Shown piece by piece: positions 1-7,232 of a stretch of DNA of 11,496 nt. Both the position numbers and the translations under genes were made by a program. The notes beneath the pieces are model-generated. The model had not been told where the DNA came from, did not search any database, and saw only the letters and a program-made list of their open reading frames with translations. How positions within the stretch are numbered: position 1 is the stretch's first letter; every line of letters begins with the position of its first letter. Source of the stretch: an uncultured bacterium (lineage in GTDB: Bacteria > Cyanobacteriota > Vampirovibrionia > Gastranaerophilales > Gastranaerophilaceae); the NCBI GenBank assembly GCA_900553845.1, contig USEW01000047.1, forward strand, positions 1 through 11,496. The letters run 5' to 3'.

Positions 1-43
1 TATCATAAGTAAAAAAAATAATAAAAAAGTTTTTGGATTTTTT

Positions 44-2440
44 GTGGAAGATAAAGATTTAGATAATAATATTTCAATATTTTTTTATATATTATTAGTT
101 TATATTTTAGGTATAATAGCTAGTTTATTTAATATTATTCCTTTTACTGCTTTAATCATTTTAATTCTATTTATAGTTTTTTTGTTCATATTTAAAGATA
201 AAGCTAAACTTTTTATTTTTCTTTATTTTATTTTTGCTTTAAGTATTTTAAATTGTAAATTACAAATTAAAGATTATGATACTTTATTTTTAAACTCTCC
301 AAATAATCATGCACAAATAACTGGAACGATTTCAAGTATACCTGAAACTAACAATATAGATAAAACCCGTTTTTATTTTGAAATTGACGAATTAAAACTA
401 AAAAATAATAAAAATATATTATTATCAAAGCCAAATAAGACATTTGTTAATTTAAACGAAAATAGAGACTGTTATAAAGATTTAAAAATAGGTGACAGGT
501 TGGTTTTAAACGGCAATTTTGATATTCCTTTTGATTCAGTTAATCCTTCACAGTTTTCCTATCGTGATTATTTAAAAACAAAAGGTGTTTTTACGGTTTT
601 TTATGTAGAATCTGGAAGTTTTAGTAAACTTGATTCTTCAAACGATTTTAAATGGTTATTTATGAAACGTATAAACGATATACGTGATAACATAATTTAT
701 AAACATTCAAAATATATAGGAAAGCATAAGCTTGAACTTTTAGGTGGTGTTGTTTTTGGCGATAATGCGATTAATCCTACAGAAGAGCTTGAAAATTCAT
801 TTCTTCATTCCGGCTTAACGCATCTTTTGGCAGCAAGCGGATTAAATGTTGGGCTTATTTTTGCTGTTTGTTTCTTTATTTTTCAACTTATTAAGACTCC
901 ATACCGGCTTAATATAGTTTTAAATATGGTTATTATTGTGCTTTATTTGTGCATGACAGGATTTCCTGTGTCTATTGTTCGTGCTGGAATTATGATTGAA
1001 TTTGTCTTACTTGGTAAACTTATAAATAGGGAAGCTAAGTCAATAAACTTAATTTCACTTGCTGCTTTTTTAATGTTAATCAAAAACCCGCTTTTAATAA
1101 AGGATATAAGCTTTCAACTGTCGTTTTTAGTAACATTCGGATTAATTATTTCTTCAGATACATTTTTAAAATCGTTTCCTTATAAAAATAAAATTCCAAT
1201 GGCTTTAAAAGGTGACCTTATTGCTCCTATTGTTGCTCAATTGTGGGTTTTCCCGCTTCAAATGTTTTATTTTAACTCATTTAATTTATATTCAATTTTC
1301 GCAAATATTCTTGTATTACCACTTATTATGATAGTTAGTTTTGTAGGTTTTGTAACAGCATTTTTTGCATTAATCCCGAATATTGGTGAAATTTTAATAA
1401 AAATTACAGATTTTATTTTAGATCCGTTTTTATTTTTAATAATAAGTATTTCAAACCTTTTTTTAACTATGCCCAATTCTATAATGGTAACATTTAAACC
1501 ACATATTTACCAGATATTACTATATTATATAATTATAATAACTTTTGTTTTAAATTTAAAACAAAAATTTAAGCATATTTTAATGACAGTTATCATTTTA
1601 ATTTTAGCATTTTCATTTATTGATTTTAAACCCAAAACATTAGATTTAATAACCTTTTCAGTTGGAAATTCTGATATGATGCTAATTAAGACAATGAAGA
1701 AAAAGTATGTTCTGATTGACACCGCAAAATCAGGATTCAATGGGTCTTCATCAAAAGCAGAAATGATTTTATATAAGTATTTAAAAGACAATCATATTAA
1801 AAATATAGATCTTATAATTTTAACTCACTATGATTCCGACCATGCAGGAGGCTTGATTGATATTTATAAAAATGTTAAGGTGAATAAAACTATTTTGTTA
1901 AAAACAAATCACAAAAGCAAATGCTATGATGATATATGGAAATATATTAAAGAGAATAATATAAATTATGAATACGTTAAAAACAATAATCAAGTGTTTG
2001 TTGAAGACGATATAAGTTTTACAACATTTTATAATGCAAATGCAATAAATGAAAACGATATGTCTATTATCACGCATTTAAATTGTAAAAATTTTAATGC
2101 TCTATTTATGGGTGATGCATCATCTTCGACTTTCTATGCTTTAAAATCTTATTTGCCCAAAAACATTACTTTTCTCAAATCTGGTCACCATGGCGGTATG
2201 AATACTATAAGTGAAGATATGATAAAATATTTAAATCCCAAAATAGTTGTACTATCGACTGGTAAAAATAAATATTACCACCCGCATTATTCAACATTGT
2301 ACGTTTTAGATAAAAATAATATTAATTTTTTAAGAACTGATTATAATAATGCAATAAAAGTTGAAACAAATGGGATTGATACAAATATATTTGGGTATAA
2401 AAGCGATTTAAGAAAATTTTATATGTTAAATAAAATATAA
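44..2440 (+). CDS. comEC: ComEC/Rec2-family DNA internalisation channel protein
   Basis: This is the inner-membrane channel that carries single-stranded transforming DNA into the cytoplasm. The N-terminal region has hydrophobic helices at about residues 10-30, 33-50 and 55-70, then a soluble OB-like segment (about 85-195). The Competence domain (about 230-505) shows family signatures: SGLTHLLAASGLNVG (256-270), SIVRAG (310-315) and SFQLSFLVTFGL (356-367). The C-terminal metallo-beta-lactamase-like domain (about 534-785) has THYDSDHAGG (594-603), MGDA (689-692), SGHHGG (713-718) and YYHPH (744-748), so the metal-site motifs are intact. The usual VGQGDA motif reads VGNSDM (540-545), keeping the Asp. 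The length of 798 residues is normal for the full three-domain form. The GTG start is weak: no good Shine-Dalgarno precedes it, and the frame has no stop back to base 2, so the true start may lie left of the window. No other competence gene is visible. The family is certain; active competence is not shown. Confidence 0.93.
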   Translation: MEDKDLDNNISIFFYILLVYILGIIASLFNIIPFTALIILILFIVFLFIFKDKAKLFIFLYFIFALSILNCKLQIKDYDTLFLNSPNNHAQITGTISSIPETNNIDKTRFYFEIDELKLKNNKNILLSKPNKTFVNLNENRDCYKDLKIGDRLVLNGNFDIPFDSVNPSQFSYRDYLKTKGVFTVFYVESGSFSKLDSSNDFKWLFMKRINDIRDNIIYKHSKYIGKHKLELLGGVVFGDNAINPTEELENSFLHSGLTHLLAASGLNVGLIFAVCFFIFQLIKTPYRLNIVLNMVIIVLYLCMTGFPVSIVRAGIMIEFVLLGKLINREAKSINLISLAAFLMLIKNPLLIKDISFQLSFLVTFGLIISSDTFLKSFPYKNKIPMALKGDLIAPIVAQLWVFPLQMFYFNSFNLYSIFANILVLPLIMIVSFVGFVTAFFALIPNIGEILIKITDFILDPFLFLIISISNLFLTMPNSIMVTFKPHIYQILLYYIIIITFVLNLKQKFKHILMTVIILILAFSFIDFKPKTLDLITFSVGNSDMMLIKTMKKKYVLIDTAKSGFNGSSSKAEMILYKYLKDNHIKNIDLIILTHYDSDHAGGLIDIYKNVKVNKTILLKTNHKSKCYDDIWKYIKENNINYEYVKNNNQVFVEDDISFTTFYNANAINENDMSIITHLNCKNFNALFMGDASSSTFYALKSYLPKNITFLKSGHHGGMNTISEDMIKYLNPKIVVLSTGKNKYYHPHYSTLYVLDKNNINFLRTDYNNAIKVETNGIDTNIFGYKSDLRKFYMLNKI

Positions 2441-2457
2441 ATTACCCGATACGATAA

Positions 2458-2484
2458 TAGACATAAAAAAAACTATGCTATAAG
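2458..2484 (+). promoter_or_regulatory. Possible extended -10 promoter for the ferritin-like gene
   Basis: TAGACA (2458-2463) is followed after 15 bases by TATAAG (2479-2484), with a TG one base upstream of the -10 (2476-2477). The spacer is short, but an extended -10 can tolerate a poor -35. It would give a leader of roughly 70 bases. The same TGCTATAA pattern precedes the hydrogenase operon. Chance matches are common in such AT-rich DNA. Confidence 0.35.
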
Positions 2485-2561
2485 TGAATGAATAAACGAA
2501 TAAAGTAATTTTTAATTATATTGTTACTTATTTATTTTATATTACTTAAGGAGAAATAAAA

Positions 2562-3866
2562 ATGACATTTAATCCGCTTATGGAAAAGGGAATATCATTG
2601 GATAAACAGTTAAGAAGTTGGCATGATATAGTAAAACGGCCATTAAATAAACTTGATACAGATTGTTATACAAGAACAAGACAAATTTTAATGAACGGTA
2701 TTGAAATTGAAGCGTGGAATTTTAAACATGCATTTGCACGATTGTTTGATCTTGATAATGATGTAAAAAAAATAATTTCGCATTCACGCCGTATTGAAGA
2801 TATGCAGCAAACAACTGTAAACTGGCTAACACCTGCCAATCAAACAGTATTGGAGACGACATTAGGCTATGAGCAGGTTGCGGTTGATTTAACTGCATAT
2901 TTGGCTCAAAATGAACCTGATGAATATGTAAAAGAAACATTTGATTTTGGTTTGCTTGAAGATTTTGACCATTTATACCGTTATAGTCAATGGGCATATA
3001 TGAATGATGGTGTAAACCCAAACGATATCCTTCAAAACAAAACCGATGTTGTAATAAGCCGTCCAACACAAAATCATCATAATGACAACAGAATCCGTTT
3101 GAGAAAACATTACGATAAAAATACGGCATTACCCCAAACAAAAGTAAACATTTTGACTCTTGTATCAGGCGAGCAGCAAACACACAACTTCTATGCTGAA
3201 CACGGTTTTATGTATGGAAATGACGATTTAAGCCGCACTTATGCTGAAATATGTGATGTCGAAGAAGAACACGTAACCATGTATGAATCATTAATTGACC
3301 CATCCGAAACTATATTTGAAAAATTGCTTCTTCACGAATTTACCGAAGTATCAACTTATTATAACTGCTATAAAGATGAGACAAATGAACGTATTAAACA
3401 AATTTGGGAAGAATTTATGATGTTTGAAATAGAACATTTAAAAATGGCAGCAGAATTATTTAAGAAATATGAAAATAAAGATCCAGAAGAAATTATTGGC
3501 AACAAAGTCGTTGAACCTTGTCATTTTGAATCACAAAAAGAATACGTTACAAAAGTTTTGGAAAATGAAATTGATAAACGTTTAGATGGTGATGTAGGAT
3601 ATACATCTATTGAAAAATTACCTGAAAATTGGGCAAGTTATTCTGCTCAAGAGATTGTTGGTAAAGATGGTGCACCAACTGAAAAAACTATTGAGCTTAT
3701 TAAAACTTCAATTGGTACTGATTTAGTATATGCGGATAAAAAATTAGCTCAAATGCAACCAAAACTTCTTGAAAAAGGTCTTGAGAAAAAGGCTCAAGCT
3801 CCTGACACAGTAAGTGTTGAAGAATATAAAGAAATGCAAAAAATTGATACACCTGAATTATTTTAA
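2562..3866 (+). CDS. Tandem ferritin-like (diiron-type) protein of unknown function
   Basis: I recognise this as a conserved uncharacterised ferritin-like family also found in anaerobes such as clostridia and deltaproteobacteria (from memory, unverified). It is helical, with no signal peptide or membrane segment. The second half shows a full carboxylate/His set in ferritin order: Glu204 (GEQQT), Glu234-x-x-His237 (EEEH), Glu259/Glu262 (HEFTE) and Glu289-x-x-His292 (EIEH). The first half carries a weaker, similar set: Glu48/50 (GIEIEAWNFKH), Glu79, Glu104 (GYEQ) and Asp134-x-x-His137 (EDFDH). This suggests two four-helix bundles in tandem. The tail (about 320-434) is charged and may be a separate appendage. 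The start is well supported by AAGGAG at 2548-2553, eight bases before ATG. The gene is monocistronic, flanked by a possible promoter and a strong terminator. A role in O2/peroxide defence or iron handling would fit rubrerythrin-like relatives but is inference. An enzyme with another oxidative substrate is possible. Confidence 0.75.
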   Translation: MTFNPLMEKGISLDKQLRSWHDIVKRPLNKLDTDCYTRTRQILMNGIEIEAWNFKHAFARLFDLDNDVKKIISHSRRIEDMQQTTVNWLTPANQTVLETTLGYEQVAVDLTAYLAQNEPDEYVKETFDFGLLEDFDHLYRYSQWAYMNDGVNPNDILQNKTDVVISRPTQNHHNDNRIRLRKHYDKNTALPQTKVNILTLVSGEQQTHNFYAEHGFMYGNDDLSRTYAEICDVEEEHVTMYESLIDPSETIFEKLLLHEFTEVSTYYNCYKDETNERIKQIWEEFMMFEIEHLKMAAELFKKYENKDPEEIIGNKVVEPCHFESQKEYVTKVLENEIDKRLDGDVGYTSIEKLPENWASYSAQEIVGKDGAPTEKTIELIKTSIGTDLVYADKKLAQMQPKLLEKGLEKKAQAPDTVSVEEYKEMQKIDTPELF

Positions 3867-3886
3867 ATTTCTATAAATAATATTTT

Positions 3887-3930
3887 AAAGGTGCCGAGTT
3901 CATTTTGAACTCAGCGCCTTTTATATTTTA
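3887..3930 (+). terminator. Intrinsic terminator after the ferritin-like gene
   Basis: A 16-base-pair stem joins AAAGGTGCCGAGTTCA (3887-3902) to TGAACTCAGCGCCTTT (3906-3921), with a TTT loop, one C/A mismatch and one G-T wobble. A T-rich tail (3919-3929) follows. It lies 20 bases after the stop codon at 3866 and is the most GC-rich intergenic spot in the window. It separates the ferritin-like gene from the hydrogenase operon. Confidence 0.9.
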
Positions 3931-3945
3931 TAAAAAATAAAATAG

Positions 3946-3954
3946 TGCTATAAT
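3946..3954 (+). promoter_or_regulatory. Extended -10 promoter of the hydrogenase operon
   Basis: TGCTATAAT (3946-3954) is a perfect -10 hexamer with the TGn extension, placed just after the terminator and 43 bases before the first ATG of the operon. No convincing -35 hexamer lies 16-18 bases upstream, which is typical of extended -10 promoters. The predicted leader is about 35-40 bases. No operator is obvious. Confidence 0.6.
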
Positions 3955-3997
3955 AAAAGAATAAAAGAAAAATATAAAAGAAATAAAAAAGGTTATT

Positions 3998-4264
3998 ATG
4001 TCAAACGAAATAAAAATATGTATGGGAAGTTCATGCTTTGCCCGCGGGAACAATGAAAATTTGGAAATTATTGAAAAATTTATTAAAGAAAACAAACTCG
4101 ATGTAGAATATGAACTTGTTGGCTCCCGCTGCGAAAATAAATGCGAGCTTGGACCTACAATATTAGTTAATGAATGTGAATATAACAATGTCACAAAAGA
4201 AAAGTTAATGGAAATATTAGGAAAGTTAAAAGATGAACAAACTATTTCCCGTCTACACTCTTAA
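3998..4264 (+). CDS. Thioredoxin-like [2Fe-2S] ferredoxin (NuoE/HndA C-terminal type)
   Basis: This 88-residue cytoplasmic electron carrier has the four cysteines of the thioredoxin-fold [2Fe-2S] domain: Cys8 and Cys13 (CMGSSC, a C-x4-C) and Cys45 and Cys49 (CENKC, a C-x3-C), followed by the usual LGP. It matches only the C-terminal domain of NuoE/HndA/HydC subunits, so it is the short free-standing version and is full length for that. The ribosome site AAAAAAGG (3985-3992) lies five bases before ATG. Its 3' end overlaps the hydrogenase gene by 32 bases in another frame, which implies translational coupling. By position and family it probably exchanges electrons with the hydrogenase encoded next. 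It could also be a structural partner of a sensing complex. It is the first gene of the three-gene unit. Confidence 0.9.
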   Translation: MSNEIKICMGSSCFARGNNENLEIIEKFIKENKLDVEYELVGSRCENKCELGPTILVNECEYNNVTKEKLMEILGKLKDEQTISRLHS

Positions 4265-5969
4265 AAATGAGTGTCACGATTGCTATCGTTGTGTCCGTGA
4301 ATGTCATGTTAAAGCAATAAAAATAAAAGACGGTCATGCTTCGGTTTTAAGTGAAAAATGTATTAATTGTGGTGAGTGTGTCAAATCTTGTCCATCAAAT
4401 GCAAAACGAATAAGATATGATATAAACCGTGTCAAAGCAATAATGTCAAGCGGTAAAAAAGTTTATGTTTCACTTGCGCCAACCTGGGTAGGTGTGTTTG
4501 ATTACTCTGCTTCAAAAATGATAGCTATTTTGAAAAAATTAGGATTTGAAGCGGTAAGTGAAACTGCATTGGGCGCACAGGAAGTTTCAATAAAAACAGC
4601 AAATATTTTAAATCAAAGTGAAAAGGGGCTTTTTATTTCTTCAGCTTGTCCTGTTATTGTTGAATATATTAGACTTTATTATCCAAAATTTGCCAAGAAT
4701 ATTGTTCCCATTGCTTCACCTGCTTTAACACATGCAAAAATGTTAAAGGAAGCTTATGGTAACGATATTGCTGTTGTGTTTATTGGACCTTGTGTTGCAA
4801 AGAAAAGTGAATCTGATAGACATCCGGATCTTATTAGCGTTAGTTTGACTTTTGAAGAATTAAATTATTGGATAAAAGAAGAATTTATTGATGTAAATAA
4901 TTTGAATATTAATCAAAATGATGACAATTTTACGCTTGCAAACTCAAACGAAGGAGCCATTTATCCTATTGAAGGCGGAATGAATGAAACAATAAAACAA
5001 GCTGGTGTTGATGATTCAACCCAGTTATTGAGCATAAGCTCACTAAGTGCATTTGATAAATCAATAAAAAATCTTGCACCTGAGAAACTTGATAAAAAAA
5101 TATTTATTGAAGCACTTGCTTGTTCAGGCGGATGTATTAACGGTCCTTGTATATCAAGTCATAAATCAAGTATTAATGTTACATCAAATATTTTAAAGAA
5201 TGTAAAATATAGAGAAGATGTTCCCAATCAAGCAAATACGGTTGTTATTGAAGATTATGAAGCAAAACCTGTTGAAAGTCATATTTATCCTCTAAATGAA
5301 ATTGAAGAAGCAATGAAACGTATCGGCAAATATAATGAAGAAGATGAGTTAAATTGTGGAGGATGTGGATATAAAACTTGTCGTGATTTGGCAAATGCTC
5401 TTATTGCAGGTGAAGCAGAACCTTCAATGTGTGTTTCATATATGAGAAAAATAGCTATGCAAAAAGCAGCAGCTATGCTTCGTTGTATGCCTTCAGCTAT
5501 GGTTATGGTTGATAGTGATTTAAATATTATGGAAGCAAATGATTCATTTATGAAAATGTTTTGTGACGATTCTATGTACGAAATTTTAAGCCAGTCAAAT
5601 GATGGTTTAAAAGGTGCAGCAATTGATAGAATTGTGGATTTTGGTGATGTATTTAAAGATGCATTAAAGTCTGGTAAAGATATCCATAAAGAACATCATA
5701 TAATAAATAATCGTATTTATGATATTTCAGCTTTTACAGTTGAAAAAGGATTGCTCGTTGGTGCAATAATAACCGACGTTACAAAATCTGAAACAAACCG
5801 GGAAAAAATAGCGACAAAAGCTCACGAGGTTATTTCAAAAAATATAGCAATTGTACAAAATATAGCTTGTTTACTTGGTGAACATATGGTTGAAACCGAG
5901 TTACTTTTAAATTCAATAGCACAAGGATATGATGCAAAAAATGAAACACAACAAAAAGATGAGGTTTAG
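4233..5969 (+). CDS. hydS: Putative sensory [FeFe] hydrogenase with PAS domain (group C, HydS-type)
   Basis: The protein resembles group C [FeFe] hydrogenases, proposed H2 sensors. Domain order: two [4Fe-4S] motifs (Cys14/17/20/24 and Cys43/46/49/53); H-cluster domain (about 70-340); FeS domain (Cys375/378/383/400, CGGCGYKTC); PAS domain (about 415-520); C-terminal helix (about 528-562), a likely relay. The H-cluster motifs are L1 SSACP (Cys139), L2 GPCVAKKSE (Cys187, Lys190, Glu193) and L3 ACSGGCINGPC (Cys297, Cys301), so all four ligand cysteines are present. Catalytic enzymes have TSCCPxW, MPCxxKxxE and CPGGCxxGGG. Here the proton-relay cysteine is Ala138 and the L2 Met is Gly185, as I recall for sensory members. 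There is no NuoF/NuoG-like part, so it is not a bifurcating enzyme. It starts inside the ferredoxin gene and ends eight bases before the phosphatase GTG. A slow catalytic role cannot be excluded. The maturases HydE/F/G are not in the window. Confidence 0.88.
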   Translation: MNKLFPVYTLKNECHDCYRCVRECHVKAIKIKDGHASVLSEKCINCGECVKSCPSNAKRIRYDINRVKAIMSSGKKVYVSLAPTWVGVFDYSASKMIAILKKLGFEAVSETALGAQEVSIKTANILNQSEKGLFISSACPVIVEYIRLYYPKFAKNIVPIASPALTHAKMLKEAYGNDIAVVFIGPCVAKKSESDRHPDLISVSLTFEELNYWIKEEFIDVNNLNINQNDDNFTLANSNEGAIYPIEGGMNETIKQAGVDDSTQLLSISSLSAFDKSIKNLAPEKLDKKIFIEALACSGGCINGPCISSHKSSINVTSNILKNVKYREDVPNQANTVVIEDYEAKPVESHIYPLNEIEEAMKRIGKYNEEDELNCGGCGYKTCRDLANALIAGEAEPSMCVSYMRKIAMQKAAAMLRCMPSAMVMVDSDLNIMEANDSFMKMFCDDSMYEILSQSNDGLKGAAIDRIVDFGDVFKDALKSGKDIHKEHHIINNRIYDISAFTVEKGLLVGAIITDVTKSETNREKIATKAHEVISKNIAIVQNIACLLGEHMVETELLLNSIAQGYDAKNETQQKDEV

Positions 5970-5977
5970 AAAAAATA

Positions 5978-7141
5978 GTGTTTATTGATATTGATTGCAC
6001 CCAGGAAAAAAAATATAATCAAAATGCATATGGAGACTATTTTGTATCAAAAAGATATTGTGATACCGGGCGGCTTATTGCTGTTTTATCGGATGGTCTT
6101 GGAAGCGGCATTAAAGCAAACATATTGTCTTGTATGACTGCAACCATGCTGCTTAAGTTTATTGAAGCACAATCTGGCATTGAAAATGCTTGTGAAATTG
6201 TTATGAACTCACTTCCTGTTTGTCAGGTTCGTAAAATAAGCTATTCAACTTTTTCTGCTATTGATATAAGTGATGATGGTGTTGCAAAAATAGTTGAAGA
6301 AGGAAATCCACAATTTATATGGATACACAATAATAAAGTTATGGAACCAGAATGTGAAATAATCAACTCAAAAACATTTAAAAATAGACATATGCATATT
6401 TATAAAATAAAATTGGAGGAAAATGACAGACTTATTTTTTGTTCAGATGGTGTAACCCAATCAGGTTTGGGCACAAAACATTTGAAATTGGGGCTTCGTC
6501 GTGAGGGACTAATTGATATAGTATTAAGAAAATTAAATCAAAATCCAAATATTTCAAGTCGTGATTTGACAAAATATATTGTTAATGAGGCAAAAAATAT
6601 AGAAGTTGACCGTCTTGCAAAAGATGACATATCAGCTTGTTCAATATATTTTAGAAAACCAAGAAGTGCTCTTTTGTTTACCGGGCCACCTTATCATAGT
6701 GAAAAAGACAGCTATTATGCTAATGTGTTTAAAAATTTTGAAGGTAAAAAAGCAATATCAGGGGGCACAACAGCAAATTTATTATCACGTGAGTTAAAAA
6801 TACCAATTGAAACAAAGTTGACAATTGACTCTGGAAAATTACCCAAAGAGTCCTATATGGAAGGTGTTGATCTCGTTACAGAAGGAATTTTAACTCTAAC
6901 AAAAACAAGTGAATACCTTGAAGCCAATCCTTGTAATATTTGCGAAGATGCAGCAGGGAAACTTGTTAAATTCTTTTTGGATTCAGATGTTATAAAAATT
7001 ATGGTGGGAGCTAAACTTAATCAAGCTCATTATGACCCAAACTTGCCCATTGAAATTGAAATTAGGAAAAATATTATAAAAAAAATAGCTAAAATTTTAG
7101 AAGAAAAATTCTTTAAACGTGTTTCAATCCAGTATATGTAA
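5978..7141 (+). CDS. SpoIIE-type PP2C serine/threonine phosphatase, hydrogenase-linked
   Basis: The N-terminal half (about 1-227) is a SpoIIE/PP2C phosphatase, a metal-dependent Ser/Thr phosphatase. Metal-site motifs are intact: GDYF (Asp20), SDGLGSG (Asp39), SDG (Asp157) and KDD (Asp217/Asp218). The C-terminal part (about 228-387) is not PP2C. It begins LLFTGPPYH, has a glycine-rich SGGTTANLLSREL (261-273) and a Cys pair at 319/322, and I know of it only as an uncharacterised extension in hydrogenase-linked SpoIIE proteins. The start is GTG at 5978, eight bases after the hydrogenase stop, with GAGG at 5961-5964 upstream, so translation is likely coupled. There is no membrane segment and no PAS or GAF domain, so the sensory input presumably comes from the hydrogenase protein. 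The likely substrate is a phosphoprotein such as an anti-anti-sigma (STAS) factor, as for SpoIIE/RsbU, but none is encoded here. Confidence 0.88.
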   Translation: MFIDIDCTQEKKYNQNAYGDYFVSKRYCDTGRLIAVLSDGLGSGIKANILSCMTATMLLKFIEAQSGIENACEIVMNSLPVCQVRKISYSTFSAIDISDDGVAKIVEEGNPQFIWIHNNKVMEPECEIINSKTFKNRHMHIYKIKLEENDRLIFCSDGVTQSGLGTKHLKLGLRREGLIDIVLRKLNQNPNISSRDLTKYIVNEAKNIEVDRLAKDDISACSIYFRKPRSALLFTGPPYHSEKDSYYANVFKNFEGKKAISGGTTANLLSRELKIPIETKLTIDSGKLPKESYMEGVDLVTEGILTLTKTSEYLEANPCNICEDAAGKLVKFFLDSDVIKIMVGAKLNQAHYDPNLPIEIEIRKNIIKKIAKILEEKFFKRVSIQYM

Positions 7142-7154
7142 AATTTAATTTAAT

Positions 7155-7171
7155 ATATGTCATTGACATAT
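7155..7171. repeat. Perfect 17-bp palindrome, candidate operator
   Basis: ATATGTCATTGACATAT has two 8-base arms around a single T. It sits 13 bases after the phosphatase stop and 61 bases before the nucleotidyltransferase ATG, and it contains a consensus TTGACA. The symmetric, non-GC-rich arms and the absence of a following T-tract fit a dimeric regulator site better than a terminator. The regulator is unknown. Confidence 0.5.
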
Positions 7172-7190
7172 CAAATTTATGTTTTATTGT
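7163..7190 (+). promoter_or_regulatory. Possible promoter for the nucleotidyltransferase/PHP pair
   Basis: TTGACA (7163-7168), a perfect -35, is followed after 16 bases by a weak -10, TATTGT (7185-7190, four of six). The -35 forms half of the palindrome at 7155-7171, so a bound protein would block or modulate RNA polymerase. Because the -10 is poor, the promoter may need activation or may not be real. Confidence 0.35.
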
Positions 7191-7232
7191 AATTATATAT
7201 TTCTGTATTTTAATTTAAGAGGATAATATAAT

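Noticed and set aside
2722..3183. A 153-codon open frame on the - strand inside the ferritin-like gene
   Set aside because: It lies wholly antisense to a well-supported gene, is rich in Leu/Phe/His/Gln without a recognisable domain, and has no ribosome site. It is a shadow of the coding strand.
3928..4194. An 88-codon open frame on the - strand across the hydrogenase promoter and ferredoxin gene
   Set aside because: It is antisense to the ferredoxin with its intact [2Fe-2S] cysteines, low in complexity (Ser/Phe/Ile-rich), and would run through the promoter region.
4233..7141. Reading the hydrogenase cluster as an electron-bifurcating NAD(P)-linked hydrogenase (HydABC/HndABCD)
   Set aside because: There is no NuoF-like flavoprotein, no helical NuoE N-terminal domain, and the H-cluster loops are of the sensory type. 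The PAS domain and phosphatase neighbour point to signalling.
7155..7171. The palindrome as an intrinsic terminator of the hydrogenase operon
   Set aside because: The arms are only 8 bases and AT-rich, the central spacer is a single base (too small for a hairpin loop without opening base pairs), and no T-tract follows directly.
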